Translations under genes and position numbers: made by a program | Assembly (NCBI RefSeq): GCF_000147335.1 | Contig: NC_014501.1 | Coordinates: forward strand, 992,001 to 1,056,000 | Reading direction: 5' to 3' | DNA from: Gloeothece verrucosa PCC 7822 | GTDB taxonomy: Bacteria; Cyanobacteriota; Cyanobacteriia; Cyanobacteriales; Microcystaceae | Length of the DNA: 64,000 nucleotides | In this document: positions 54,062 to 63,719 of the stretch, in pieces | Layout of the letters: every line of letters begins with the position of its first letter | How positions within the stretch are numbered: position 1 is the stretch's first letter | The notes under the pieces: generated by a model | What the model was told of the DNA's origin: nothing | The model's input: the letters and a program-made list of their open reading frames with translations, nothing else | The model's database searches: none

Positions 54062-54363
54062 TTGCTTGTCACATTTTCCTATTATACACAACATTTTAAT
54101 GTTTAGTCAAATTTTTTTCATTAGCTAAAATTCTCTCCCATAACCATCTTACCAGTACAAACCATCTAGACTTTTCCTCACTCAGACACTTACTCGGGTA
54201 GCGAACCCGTTCGACACCAAAGTGACTCATTTCTCAACTTTTTTTGAGTGAGAAAGTAAAAACTCTCCCTGGAATTACGGCTTTTCCCACTGCTCCCCCT
54301 TTCCCCTTAAGGTTAAAGTAAAAATAAATAAAGATATATTAAGAACCCCAAATCCAAAGTGCT

Positions 54364-56736
54364 ATGTTTGAACACTTTAGTGACAAAGCTGTAAAAGCGA
54401 TTATGTTTGCCCAAGAAGAAGCCCGCCGCACTGGCCACAACGTGGTAGGGACCGAGCATCTATTATTGGGGGTGATTGGCGAAGAAACCTCAATCGCTGC
54501 AACTGTTCTTCGGGATCTGGGGATTAATCTACCACAGACTAGACGCACCATTGAAAATATCACTGGTCGGGGGCCTGGTTATAGTCCCGCTAATATCCCC
54601 TTCACACCAAAAGTTAAACGGATTTTTGAAGCCGCCTTTCAAGAAGCCCGCCAGTTAGGAAATCGAGTTATCTCTCCAGTTCATCTGCTCTTAGCTATTA
54701 GCTCTGATCAAGAATCTCTAGCCGCTAAAGTCCTAACTCAACAAGGCGTAGATCTCAAAGTGCTACGCACTGAGTTAATTAATAGAAATGCTCAAATGGC
54801 AGCCGCTTCAGTCACGCCAACTGATGAACCTAACCGTTTTGCTATGGGCAATAGTCGCTCGTTCAGTTTAGCCGAGTTTGGAAGCAATTTAACTCAATTA
54901 GCGGCTGAAGGCAAAATCGACCCAGTGGTGGGACGACATCGAGAAGTAGAAAGAACCATTCAAATTTTAGGTCGCCGCACCAAAAACAATCCGGTTTTAG
55001 TGGGAGAACCTGGAGTCGGGAAAACCGCCATCGCTGAAGGTTTGGCCCAGCGTATTGTTAGCCGAGAAGTTCCCGAATTACTTCAAGATAAACAGGTCTT
55101 TAGTCTAGACTTAGGATTACTTCTAGCCGGAACCCGGTTTAGAGGAGAATTTGAAGAACGCCTTAAGTCCATAGTCGAAGAAGTCCGTGCCGCCAAAAAT
55201 ATTATCTTAGTGATTGACGAAATTCATACCCTTGTCGGTGCAGGCGCGTTAGGCGGTTCTCTCGATGCGGCTAATATGATTAAACCCGCTTTAGCGCGAG
55301 GTGAATTGCAGTGTTTAGGAACCACCACCCTCAATGAATATCGTCAATATATCGAAAAAGATGCCGCTCTTGAGCGCCGTTTTCAACCCGTGATGGTGGG
55401 TGAACCGACTGTAGAAGAAACCATTGAGATTCTTCAAGGATTACGCAAATCTTATGAAGATTTCCATAAAGTTAAATTCTCTGATGAGGCGTTAGTCGCG
55501 GCGGCTAAACTTTCAGATCGTTATATCTCGGATCGCTTCCTTCCTGATAAAGCGATCGATCTGATCGATGAAGCCGGTTCAAGGATGCGGGTTCAATACT
55601 CTCACAACAAGAAAACCCATCCCGAAAAACAGCTAGAAGAGTCTACCATCATTAACCCAGACTCTTTAGTTCCTGTAGTTGATGAAGAAGAAATCGCCGA
55701 AATTGTTTCATCTTGGACAGGTGTCCCAGTAAACAAAGTCAGTGAAACTGAATCAGAGTCTTTAATCTACCTAGAAGCGCGGTTACATGAGCGCATCATT
55801 GGTCAAGATGAAGCAGTAAAAGCCGTTTCTCGTGCTGTACGCCGCGCCAGAGTGGGAATGAAAGACCCTAACCGTCCGATAGCTTCTTTCATTTTTGCAG
55901 GTCCTACAGGTGTCGGTAAAACAGAACTGGCCAAAGCGTTAGCGACTTTCCTTTTCGGGTCTGCTGATGCGATGATCCGTCTAGATATGTCGGAGTTTAT
56001 GGAACCTCACACGGTTTCTAAATTAATTGGTTCTCCTCCAGGATACATTGGTTATGACGAAGGAGGTCAATTAACTGAAGCCGTCCGCCGTAAACCTTAT
56101 ACAGTCATCCTGTTTGATGAAATTGAAAAGGCTCATCCGGATGTATTTAATACCTTACTTCAACTATTAGATGATGGTCGTTTGACAGATGCTAAGGGCC
56201 GTACTGTGGACTTTAAGAATACTCTGATCATTATGACCTCTAATGTGGGTTCTAAGGTAATCGAAAAAGGAGGCGGTGGTTTAGGGTTTGCCATCTCTGA
56301 TGATGTCAGTGAGTCTCAATACAACTACATCCGCAATTTAGTCACTGAAGAACTGAAAAATTATTTCCGTCCTGAATTCCTCAACCGTCTTGATGAAATT
56401 ATCGTCTTCCGTCAATTGACCCGCAATGAAGTTAAGGAGATTGCTGATATTCTTCTACAAGAAATAGCAATTCAGTTGAAGGAACAACGAGAAATCGTTC
56501 TAGATGTGACTGAAGGATTTAAGGAGTTAGTGGTTAAAGAAGGCTATGATCCTAGTTATGGGGCCAGACCTTTACGTCGTGCGATTATGCGGCGTTTAGA
56601 GGATAGTTTGGCTGAGGCAATTTTAGCTGGACAAGTGCATGATGGTGACAGCATTATTGTGGATGTCAATGAACAGGGTCAAGTCCAAGTTTTAAGCGCC
56701 CAACAAGCTGTATTGCGTTTACAACCAGTCGGTTAA
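54364..56736 (+). CDS. clpC: ClpC-type chaperone lacking the middle domain
   Basis: This 790-residue Hsp100 has a Clp-N double repeat (1-140), AAA1 with Walker A GEPGVGKT at 214-221, and AAA2 with GPTGVGKT at 513-520. A GGGGLGF segment near 635 matches the ClpP-docking loop. Between AAA1 and AAA2, where ClpC normally has a UVR/coiled-coil middle domain of about 55 residues, only a short linker ([15 protein letters not shown]) is present. That domain holds ClpC in a resting state and binds adaptors, so this form may be unrestrained or differently controlled. The 54062-54363 gap is AT-rich upstream region with no gene. Confidence 0.85.
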   Translation: MFEHFSDKAVKAIMFAQEEARRTGHNVVGTEHLLLGVIGEETSIAATVLRDLGINLPQTRRTIENITGRGPGYSPANIPFTPKVKRIFEAAFQEARQLGNRVISPVHLLLAISSDQESLAAKVLTQQGVDLKVLRTELINRNAQMAAASVTPTDEPNRFAMGNSRSFSLAEFGSNLTQLAAEGKIDPVVGRHREVERTIQILGRRTKNNPVLVGEPGVGKTAIAEGLAQRIVSREVPELLQDKQVFSLDLGLLLAGTRFRGEFEERLKSIVEEVRAAKNIILVIDEIHTLVGAGALGGSLDAANMIKPALARGELQCLGTTTLNEYRQYIEKDAALERRFQPVMVGEPTVEETIEILQGLRKSYEDFHKVKFSDEALVAAAKLSDRYISDRFLPDKAIDLIDEAGSRMRVQYSHNKKTHPEKQLEESTIINPDSLVPVVDEEEIAEIVSSWTGVPVNKVSETESESLIYLEARLHERIIGQDEAVKAVSRAVRRARVGMKDPNRPIASFIFAGPTGVGKTELAKALATFLFGSADAMIRLDMSEFMEPHTVSKLIGSPPGYIGYDEGGQLTEAVRRKPYTVILFDEIEKAHPDVFNTLLQLLDDGRLTDAKGRTVDFKNTLIIMTSNVGSKVIEKGGGGLGFAISDDVSESQYNYIRNLVTEELKNYFRPEFLNRLDEIIVFRQLTRNEVKEIADILLQEIAIQLKEQREIVLDVTEGFKELVVKEGYDPSYGARPLRRAIMRRLEDSLAEAILAGQVHDGDSIIVDVNEQGQVQVLSAQQAVLRLQPVG

Positions 56737-56784
56737 TGAGAAAAACGAGCGCCCACACCCTAAAGGGTGGGGCTATACGGTCTA

Positions 56785-56802
56785 AGCCTGCCTACGCAGG
56801 CT
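56785..56802 (+). terminator. Stem-loop after clpC
   Basis: AGCCTGC-CTAC-GCAGGCT is a 7-bp stem about 50 bp after the clpC stop, preceded by a second short hairpin with CACCC and GGGTG (56756-56769). The T-run is weak. The preceding hairpin resembles the ends of IS200/IS605-type elements, so an element remnant is possible. Confidence 0.4.
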
Positions 56803-56818
56803 CAAATCATTATTTATC

Positions 56819-56956
56819 TAAGTAGGTGGGCATAAATAAATGAACAATAGATTAATTCTTAAAAATATCTCAATCCCTTACCTGTTCCCTGTTCCCAGAT
56901 CCCAGATCCGGTGTTCCCTTACCAAACAGTTAACTTTAATTTTGTCCAGGTACTTA
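56819..56956. mobile_element. MITE family, copy 3 (host side of the integration point)
   Basis: This 138-bp element runs from TAAGTAGGTGGGCATAAATA to TTTTGTCCAGGTACTTA. It shares its ends and its CCTGTTCCCTGTTCCCAGATC interior with copy 2. It lies outside the conjugative element. Confidence 0.65.
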
Positions 56957-57029
56957 GCTCGGATTTACACATTGATAAAAAAAGAAAAGTATCTAGGGTG
57001 CGTTACACTTCGCTAACACACCCTACTAT

Positions 57030-58208
57030 CTAAGAATAGGAAACTCTTTGAATCCGACGACGCGCAAACCAAAGCCCCATCATCAACCCAATTATTAAAA
57101 CACCAACCAAATAGAACAAACCAATCAATCGCACTCCTAAAGGCGGCGCAACGCCTATCACCTCAATTTCTTGACTCGCTTTAAAAGGCTGGAATTGCAA
57201 GGTAGCATCATGTTGAGGAGAAACTTCTACCTCAATCTTATGGTTAGCACCATCAAAAAACTCTTGCTGCCACATCAATTGTCCTTGACTGTCAGAAACG
57301 CCTTGATAGGCAAACGCGACCCAGTTATTCTCAAGTTGAGTGGTTTTAATCGTAAACGTAGCACCCGTCACCGGCTGATTTTGACTATCTGTCAGTTTAA
57401 CTTGCAATGCCGCAGGTTGACCCACCGTTGCCTGATAATCTCCGCCAATTTCCAACTTCAACCCCTCAGATTCAACTATGCCGGAATCGTTAGCAACATG
57501 ACTCATTTGAGTTATATGCGCTTGGCCCATTTCAGCACTAATATTAATGGACAACAGCGCCACAATTGCCACCACCGTTACACCACTCAAAAGAAATCGT
57601 ACTCGTCGGGGAGCAATTTCACCGGGTTGAATCTCGTCTCTAGCACCAATAACCCATCCTCCTATAAAACCCATCACCAGCAAAACCCCTACCAATACCG
57701 ATAAATAGCGGAATTTTGCCAGATTTTCGGGCACAGATAAAGTTAGGGTTTGCTCCATAGGAACAAAAGCATTCTCTAGGGTTGGTGTCACCTGCACCAG
57801 TAATTTATAGGTTCCTCGAATGGGAAAAACCTGCTCAATTTGAAACTCCCCGGTTGGTGCATCCCCAACAATGTCGAGTAATTTGGTTCCTTCAACAAGC
57901 GGAAAATCTGTGGTAAACCAAGGGGTTTTCTCGGGTGTTAAAACTTGCAGATGAAATTGAGCATTTGACAAGGGTTGACCGACTGCATCTAAGGCGCGAA
58001 ACTTTAATTGCACCGGCGGCTTAAATTGTCCTGACCCTAACAAGGTGGTCGCTTCGGCTTCAAATGGGATCACGTGATCCATAGATGGCACAGTGGTTAA
58101 CTGTACAGAAGGCTGAGGCGATTGAGAAAAACCAACAATCGATGAGAAAATAACGATCACCAGGCAAGCTGTGCCAAACAACACAGACCACCAATTTCTT
58201 AAGCTCAT
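57030..58208 (-). CDS. Membrane protein with two periplasmic beta domains, in the cbtB operon
   Basis: This 392-residue protein has hydrophobic helices at about 8-28, 170-190, 206-225 and 363-383. Two Ig-like periplasmic domains (about 45-160 and 250-350) with GxPxxxAxF phrases (PLSNAQFHLQV, PVTGATFTIKT) recall FixH/YtkA-like domains. It follows cbtB by 97 bp and so probably shares control by the cobalamin riboswitch. A role in cobalt handling is suggested by context only. Confidence 0.6.
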   Translation of the reverse strand: MSLRNWWSVLFGTACLVIVIFSSIVGFSQSPQPSVQLTTVPSMDHVIPFEAEATTLLGSGQFKPPVQLKFRALDAVGQPLSNAQFHLQVLTPEKTPWFTTDFPLVEGTKLLDIVGDAPTGEFQIEQVFPIRGTYKLLVQVTPTLENAFVPMEQTLTLSVPENLAKFRYLSVLVGVLLVMGFIGGWVIGARDEIQPGEIAPRRVRFLLSGVTVVAIVALLSINISAEMGQAHITQMSHVANDSGIVESEGLKLEIGGDYQATVGQPAALQVKLTDSQNQPVTGATFTIKTTQLENNWVAFAYQGVSDSQGQLMWQQEFFDGANHKIEVEVSPQHDATLQFQPFKASQEIEVIGVAPPLGVRLIGLFYLVGVLIIGLMMGLWFARRRIQRVSYS

Positions 58209-58305
58209 GCTTTAAACTCCTACAAAGAATTATTAGTAGAGGCACTCCTTTTAAGTGCCCAGGGTCGCTCTTAAAAAGCGCTCGTTAATAATTGAGAATC
58301 AATAA

Positions 58306-58497
58306 TTAATGACAACTCACACCGGCCAGATGATGTCTCAGGGAATGGGTTGCATCATGCACCGCAGGATAGGTACTAAAAAAAACAAGCCAAAGAATCA
58401 GCGCCCACAGTGAAACGTAGAGGATGACCTGAATGGGTAGCAATAAAATCAGTTGTTCTGTTCGCTGCCACTTAGAAACTTGAATAGGCGTTCTCAT
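58306..58497 (-). CDS. cbtB: CbtB-like cobalt transporter subunit
   Basis: This 63-residue protein has one membrane helix (about 15-40) and a C-terminal histidine cluster (PAVHDATHSLRHHL, final SCH), the pattern of CbtB proteins. These form the small subunit of a cobalt uptake system. A cobalamin riboswitch lies directly upstream on the same strand. No CbtA gene is adjacent; the next gene encodes a different membrane protein. Confidence 0.75.
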   Translation of the reverse strand: MRTPIQVSKWQRTEQLILLLPIQVILYVSLWALILWLVFFSTYPAVHDATHSLRHHLAGVSCH

Positions 58498-58530
58498 TCT
58501 GTACCTCGCAGATGAACTTAATCAATAATT

Positions 58531-58662
58531 GTCATCGGCGGGCATTCTGACTCAAAGAGCAACACAGTCTTATTACAGTTGCGGGACAGTGGCGGATTTG
58601 CACCGATCTTTCCCCGTTACCTCTAGTGGCGGACTTTCACTAGAACCGATAAGCAACCTAAA
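58531..58662 (-). promoter_or_regulatory. Cobalamin riboswitch
   Basis: On the minus strand the B12-box region is clear: GAAAGTCCGCCACTAG, then GGTGCAAATCCGCCACTG, TCCCGCAACTGTAA and GAGTCAGAATGCCCGCC in order. This is the conserved core of cobalamin riboswitches. It precedes cbtB by about 35 bp and should repress it when cobalamin is abundant. Confidence 0.9.
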
Positions 58663-58778
58663 TTATATCAACTAAGCTATAGCTTATATACAAATTTCCA
58701 AATAACGTAATCCTGTAAATATTACTCAAGATCAGTTTATAATCATACTAGACAGTCCAGTTCTCCGTAGAGGACAAT

Positions 58779-60101
58779 ATGGCACAAACAACAGAGTTCA
58801 AAAAGCCAATCTTTTTAAAAGACGGAAAACGATGGGTAATAGCCGCCTGTTCCCTTGGGGCACTCATCACTATAGGATCGACCATTTACGGACTTCGACA
58901 AAGTCAAATAGAATCTAAACCTTCACCCCCTCCTGTCAGTCAAACAAAACAAATATCAGCCGTTACCGCGTTGGGCAGAATTGAACCTCAAGGGGAAGTG
59001 ATAAAAATTGCACCGGCTCCCAACATGGGAGGAGCAAAAGTGGTTCAGTTATTAGTAGAAGAAGGAGATCTTGTCAAAAAAGGTCAAACGATTGCTATTT
59101 TAGATAACTTACCCCAAGAACAAGCCGCAGTAGGCGTTGCTCAAAAAGAGGTAGAAGTCGCCCTTGCTAACTTAGACATTGTCAAAGCCGGAGCAAAACA
59201 AGGGGAAATAGAAGCCCAACGTGCCACCATTGCTCGCCTACAAGCGGAATTGTCAGGAGAAATTGCCACTAATCAAGTTACCATTGCTCGCCTACAAGCC
59301 TCTTTAGCCGGCGAACAAGAGGAACAACAAGCTACTATAGAGCGGCTACAAGCTGAGTTGAGAGATGCCGAAAAAGACTTTCAACGCTATGAAAAATTAG
59401 CACAAGAAGGGGTAATATCAGACTCAGATTTAGATGAACGCTCGCTAAAATTAGCCACCGCTAGAGAAAAAGTCTCAGAAGCTAAAGCAAGGCTGAAAAA
59501 AACCGTAGATACCCTCAATGAACAAATAAAAGAACAAAGTTCCCTATCTCAAAAACAAGTAGACACCCTGCAAAAACAAATAGACGAAGCCAAAGCAACT
59601 TTAGAGCGCATTGCTGAAGTTCGTCCGGTAGATGTGCAAAAAGCGCAAGCTGAAGTCGACAAAGCCAATGCGAATCTTAAAAAAGCCCAAGCCGATTTAG
59701 AATTAGCTTATGTCAAAGCGCCGCTTAATGGTCAGATCTTAAAAATCTATAGCCGTCCTGGTGCAAAAGTTGACGACAAAAATGGCATTGCAGAGATAGG
59801 GAATACTGATCAAATGATCGTCATTGCAGAGGTCTATGAAAGCGATATTAATAAGGTCAAGCTTGGACAAACCGCATTCATCACCAGTGAAAATAATACT
59901 TTTAGCCAAAAATTAACCGGAAAAATCTATCATATCGGCTTACAAATTGGGAAAAAAGATGTATTAAACACCGATCCTGCGGCTGATGTAGATGTTCGAG
60001 TCATAGAAGTTAAAATCTTGCTTGACCCAGAATCCAGTCGTCGAGTTTCGGGTTTAACTTATGGAAAAGTTGTGGCTGAAATCCCGCTAAAAAATCAATA
60101 A
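58779..60101 (+). CDS. devB: DevB-type membrane fusion protein of an ABC exporter
   Basis: This 440-residue protein has an N-terminal membrane helix (about 20-40), a first lipoyl half with GRIEPQGEVIKIAPAP, and a long coiled-coil hairpin of Ala, Glu and Gln heptads (about 125-310). The second lipoyl half follows (AYVKAPLNGQILKIYSRPG). This is the DevB/HlyD adaptor shape. It links the inner-membrane ABC pump to an outer-membrane channel. devC follows after 27 bp. Confidence 0.85.
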   Translation: MAQTTEFKKPIFLKDGKRWVIAACSLGALITIGSTIYGLRQSQIESKPSPPPVSQTKQISAVTALGRIEPQGEVIKIAPAPNMGGAKVVQLLVEEGDLVKKGQTIAILDNLPQEQAAVGVAQKEVEVALANLDIVKAGAKQGEIEAQRATIARLQAELSGEIATNQVTIARLQASLAGEQEEQQATIERLQAELRDAEKDFQRYEKLAQEGVISDSDLDERSLKLATAREKVSEAKARLKKTVDTLNEQIKEQSSLSQKQVDTLQKQIDEAKATLERIAEVRPVDVQKAQAEVDKANANLKKAQADLELAYVKAPLNGQILKIYSRPGAKVDDKNGIAEIGNTDQMIVIAEVYESDINKVKLGQTAFITSENNTFSQKLTGKIYHIGLQIGKKDVLNTDPAADVDVRVIEVKILLDPESSRRVSGLTYGKVVAEIPLKNQ

Positions 60102-60128
60102 TGAATTGACTATTTATTTTTAAAAACC

Positions 60129-61280
60129 ATGAAAATTCCTCTCTCTTGGTTACAATTAACTCATGAAAAAACCCGTCTATTAGTTGCTATAGCTGGCATC
60201 ACTTTTGCTGATATGTTAATGTTTATGCAGCTAGGCTTTCGAGAAGCCCTTTTTGACAGTTCAGTAAAATTACAAAAAAATTTGCAAGCAGATATTGTTA
60301 TATTCAATTCTCAATCAGAAACTTTTGTTAAGCTTAAACAATTTTCTCAGCGTCGCTTATATGAAGCTAGAGGAGTGCCGGGAGTTAAATCAGTAACTCC
60401 CATGTATATATCATTTGCTTTTTGGAAAAATCCCGTCGAAAAAACCTCAAAAAATATTTTAGTCATTGGTTATAATCCTGAAAAAAATGTAGTTAATTTA
60501 CCTGGCGTAAATGAAAAAAAAGATGTACTAAAACAACAAGATGTCGTTTTATATGACCAACAATCCCGAGAAGAATTTGGCCCCGTAGCAGAATGGATTA
60601 ATGCGGGAAAAACTGTCACGACAGAAGTAGCTGATCGTAAAATTAAAGTAGGGGGATTATTTTCATTAGGAACATCTTTTGGTGCAGATGGCAATTTAAT
60701 TACCAGTGATGTTAATTTCTTCCGTCTTTTTTCTGAGCGAGACCGAGGTTTAATCGATCTGGGATTAATTCAGCTAGAAAAGGATGCAGATGTCAAATCA
60801 GTTATCCAAGAAATTAAAAAAGAAATTGCCGCCGATGACGTAAAAGTCATGACTAAAGCGGAATTTATCGAGTTTGAAAAAAATTACTGGAATAGCTCAA
60901 CATCTATTGGGTTTGTCTTTGCTTTAGGAACCACAATGGGCTTTATTGTCGGTACAGTGATTGTTTATCAAATTCTTTATACTGATGTTTCCGATCATTT
61001 ACCGGAATATGCCACTCTAAAGGCGATGGGCTATACCGATCAATATTTACTTTTAGTCGTTTTTCAAGAGGCAATTATTTTAGCCATTATTGGCTTTATG
61101 CCTGGTATAGTAGTGGCGATGTTTATGTATTCTAATGCGGCAAAAGCAACGGGGCTACCCATTATCATGACGGTTTCAAGAGCTATTATGGTTTTAATTT
61201 TAACAATAATTATGTGTGTTGTTTCTGGTACAATAGCTGTGAGTAAACTCCGAGCCGCCGATCCAGCAGATATTTTTTAA
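60129..61280 (+). CDS. devC: DevC-type ABC exporter permease
   Basis: This 383-residue protein has four membrane helices (about 20-38, 265-290, 312-340 and 350-375). A large periplasmic domain (about 45-260) lies between the first two, the MacB/DevC FtsX-like fold. It opens with IPLSWLQLTHEKTRLL, a DevC-typical start. DevC dimers with DevA form the pump; in heterocyst formers the homologue exports glycolipids. In unicellular strains the substrate is unknown. Confidence 0.85.
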   Translation: MKIPLSWLQLTHEKTRLLVAIAGITFADMLMFMQLGFREALFDSSVKLQKNLQADIVIFNSQSETFVKLKQFSQRRLYEARGVPGVKSVTPMYISFAFWKNPVEKTSKNILVIGYNPEKNVVNLPGVNEKKDVLKQQDVVLYDQQSREEFGPVAEWINAGKTVTTEVADRKIKVGGLFSLGTSFGADGNLITSDVNFFRLFSERDRGLIDLGLIQLEKDADVKSVIQEIKKEIAADDVKVMTKAEFIEFEKNYWNSSTSIGFVFALGTTMGFIVGTVIVYQILYTDVSDHLPEYATLKAMGYTDQYLLLVVFQEAIILAIIGFMPGIVVAMFMYSNAAKATGLPIIMTVSRAIMVLILTIIMCVVSGTIAVSKLRAADPADIF

Positions 61281-61308
61281 ACTAAACAATGGGGTTGAAA
61301 GAGTCACC

Positions 61309-62013
61309 ATGAATAATAATCCTAATAATCCCGTAGTAGATATTAAAAATTTAGATCATTTTTTTGGACAGGGAGCCTTAAGAAAACAGATTTTATTTCA
61401 TATTAATTTAACGCTTCTACCTGGGGAAGTGGTCATTTTAAAAGGCCCGTCAGGTTCGGGTAAAACTACCCTGTTAACCTTAATGGGAGGATTACGCTCA
61501 CCTCAAGCAGGAAGTTTACAAGTATTTGGACAAGAATTAGTGGGAGCAAAAAAACAAAAATTAATTGAAACAAGACGGAAAATCGGTTATATTTTTCAGG
61601 CTCATAATTTGCTCGATTGTTTAACAGCAAGACAAAATGTTCAGATGTCTATTGAGTTACATCAGGGGATTTCTGAGCGGGAAATAAAACAGAGATCCAT
61701 TGCAATGTTAGAATCTGTAGGATTAGGTGAGCGTGTTAATTATTATCCTCGTAATCTTTCCGGTGGACAAAAACAACGGGTAGCGATTGCTCGCGCTTTA
61801 GTCAGTCGTCCTAAAATGGTATTAGCGGATGAACCTACAGCATCATTAGATAGTAAATCGGGCCATGATGTAGTAGTGTTGATGCAGCAATTAGCAAAAG
61901 AGCAAGGTTGCACTATTTTAATTGTGACTCATGATAACCGGATTTTGGATGTTGCTGATCGGATTGTGGAGTTAGAAGATGGATATTTAAAAGAAAATCA
62001 ACTTATTGCTTAG
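61309..62013 (+). CDS. devA: DevA-type ABC exporter ATPase
   Basis: This 234-residue ATPase has Walker A GPSGSGKT at 46-53, signature LSGGQ at 150-154 and Walker B VLADE at 171-175, with a following D-loop and switch His (THD). It is closest to the MacB/LolD/DevA group. It starts 28 bp after devC and completes the devBCA operon. Confidence 0.88.
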   Translation: MNNNPNNPVVDIKNLDHFFGQGALRKQILFHINLTLLPGEVVILKGPSGSGKTTLLTLMGGLRSPQAGSLQVFGQELVGAKKQKLIETRRKIGYIFQAHNLLDCLTARQNVQMSIELHQGISEREIKQRSIAMLESVGLGERVNYYPRNLSGGQKQRVAIARALVSRPKMVLADEPTASLDSKSGHDVVVLMQQLAKEQGCTILIVTHDNRILDVADRIVELEDGYLKENQLIA

Positions 62014-62091
62014 TTTTTTAGGTAGATTTGTGCCCAGATAAATTATAGATAGGAGTTTGTTAGAATAAAAGATTATACGGGAACATAAATT

Positions 62092-62730
62092 ATGTTTATT
62101 ACTATTAGCGAAGATACTATCAATTTGCCGCCAGGGGGTGAAGTGGTGTTGCGTCATCAAACCTGGGACGATTACGAACAACTTTTGAATAGTCGTCAAG
62201 ATAGAGTTATTCCTAAGATATATTTTAATGCTAAAACCGAGGAAATTTTTCTAATGTCACCTCTACCTGGGCACGGGAATCGGATTGATACTTTACGGGA
62301 TCTTATTAAAATTTTATTACGTTATCAAGGCAAAGATTGGCATAGCTTTGATCCTATTACCCTAAAAAGATTCAAACAAGCAGGAGTAGAACCAGATACT
62401 TGTTTTTATATTAACAATCGTCAAGCCATTTTAGGCAAAGAGAAGATTGATTTAACGGTTGAGCCGCCGCCCGATTTAGCCATAGAGGTAGACTTAACTT
62501 CTAGAACTCAAGCCGCAGATTATTTACCGATAGCTATTCCTGAATTATGGATTTATCGTCGGGGTGAATTGTTAATTTATATTTTAGAGGGTGAGCAATA
62601 TATAAATAGTAACCAAAGTCAGATATTTAAAAATATAGATGTTAAAAATCTTTTACCTAAATATGTAGAATTAGCGTGGACAAATGGTTCTAGTGTAGCA
62701 TTGCGGCAGTTTGAGCAGGATTTAGGCTAA
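62092..62730 (+). CDS. Uma2 family endonuclease (DUF820)
   Basis: This 212-residue protein has the Uma2 PD-(D/E)XK pattern: EPDTCFYI with its catalytic Asp at about residue 102, and DLAIEVDLTSRT at about 126-137. An IPELWIYRRGEL strand follows. These genes are very abundant in cyanobacteria and probably derive from transposon-associated nucleases. No partner gene is seen. Confidence 0.85.
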   Translation: MFITISEDTINLPPGGEVVLRHQTWDDYEQLLNSRQDRVIPKIYFNAKTEEIFLMSPLPGHGNRIDTLRDLIKILLRYQGKDWHSFDPITLKRFKQAGVEPDTCFYINNRQAILGKEKIDLTVEPPPDLAIEVDLTSRTQAADYLPIAIPELWIYRRGELLIYILEGEQYINSNQSQIFKNIDVKNLLPKYVELAWTNGSSVALRQFEQDLG

Positions 62731-62921
62731 AATAACTCTATAGACTCGCTAATACCAAAATTATAGGGAAAACCTAAAGTATGCCAGATAATTAGAATGT
62801 AAACAACTATAAATCTATCTATATACGAATTAGTTTAGTTGTTTTTGTGATTTATCTTGAGCAACTTTAACTTATACAATAAAAGATAGACTATTGACGT
62901 TTTTTTAAGGAAATGAATCTT

Positions 62922-63559
62922 ATGAGTAGACCTTGGAGAAATACATTGATTAATAAGTGTAAAAAAGAAATTGAAACTTTTAATCTGTTACCTACAAATG
63001 CTCCTATCTTAATTAAAACAGCAATGGGAAGGAATGGTACTTTTGAATTAGGTTGGGATCTAGATTTGCTATAAAAACTTGGGATAGTTCTGTTGAGTAT
63101 TGGGATCTTAAAACTACTTCTCCAACCCGTGAAGTAAACCCTAAACAGTTAATTAAAAAGGATGCTCTTCAACAAATTAGACAACAAGCACCAATGCAAC
63201 TGATATATGGACCTTCAGATTCTAAATCATTCTCCTGTTTACCTGTAAAAAAGCTCGGTGTTTTTGGGATTGGACTTGACCCAACTAAACATATTATCAC
63301 TCGTCATGAAACTATTGAGCCTCCTAATGTTAGCCCCTACAATGTATTTAACCGTCCTACAAACACAGTTCGAGCAGTTCAATGGATTCAAGGATCAAGT
63401 AATCCTCAACGAGTAGAGTTGGCGACTGAAGTGCTTCGAGAAGCTGTAAATAAATTAGTTGCTACTTTAATGGAATCTAAAGAATGGGATGCAATACTAC
63501 AGGCTTTAAATAAGCATTGGAATTGTAAATACGGAAAATTGTCGAGAATGTTTTTCTAG
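62922..63559 (+). pseudogene. Hypothetical gene, frameshifted
   Basis: A 51-codon frame (62922-63074) with an AAGG ribosome site runs out just after GTFELGWDLDL. A second frame continues from about 63068 with FAIKTWDSSVEYWDLKT to 63559. Adding one base in the TTT run at about 63065-63067 fuses them into a protein of about 212 residues. No family is recognised. The C-terminus is helical (LATEVLREAVNKLVATLMES). The gene is probably recently broken. Confidence 0.6.
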
Positions 63560-63685
63560 CGACATAGGTTTCTGAGAGACAATACCATTAATATATTCAC
63601 TGGCTGGTTTAGTTTCAGGAAGCCTTAAAAATTATTCTAGAGTGAGTTTAGAAATCGTATTAGTAAGCATCTTATCCCCCTAAAT

Positions 63686-63710
63686 CCCCCTTAATAAGGG
63701 GGACTTTTTT
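63686..63710. terminator. Rho-independent terminator between convergent genes
   Basis: CCCCC-TTAATAA-GGGGG followed by ACTTTTTTT lies between the stops at 63559 and 63720. Strong stem and T-run on the plus strand. Confidence 0.75.
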
Positions 63711-63719
63711 TAGTAATAG

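Noticed and set aside
57171..57704. Plus-strand frame of 177 codons
   Set aside because: It is antisense to the well-formed membrane protein at 57030-58208, and its composition is Arg-, His- and Asn-rich like a shadow frame.
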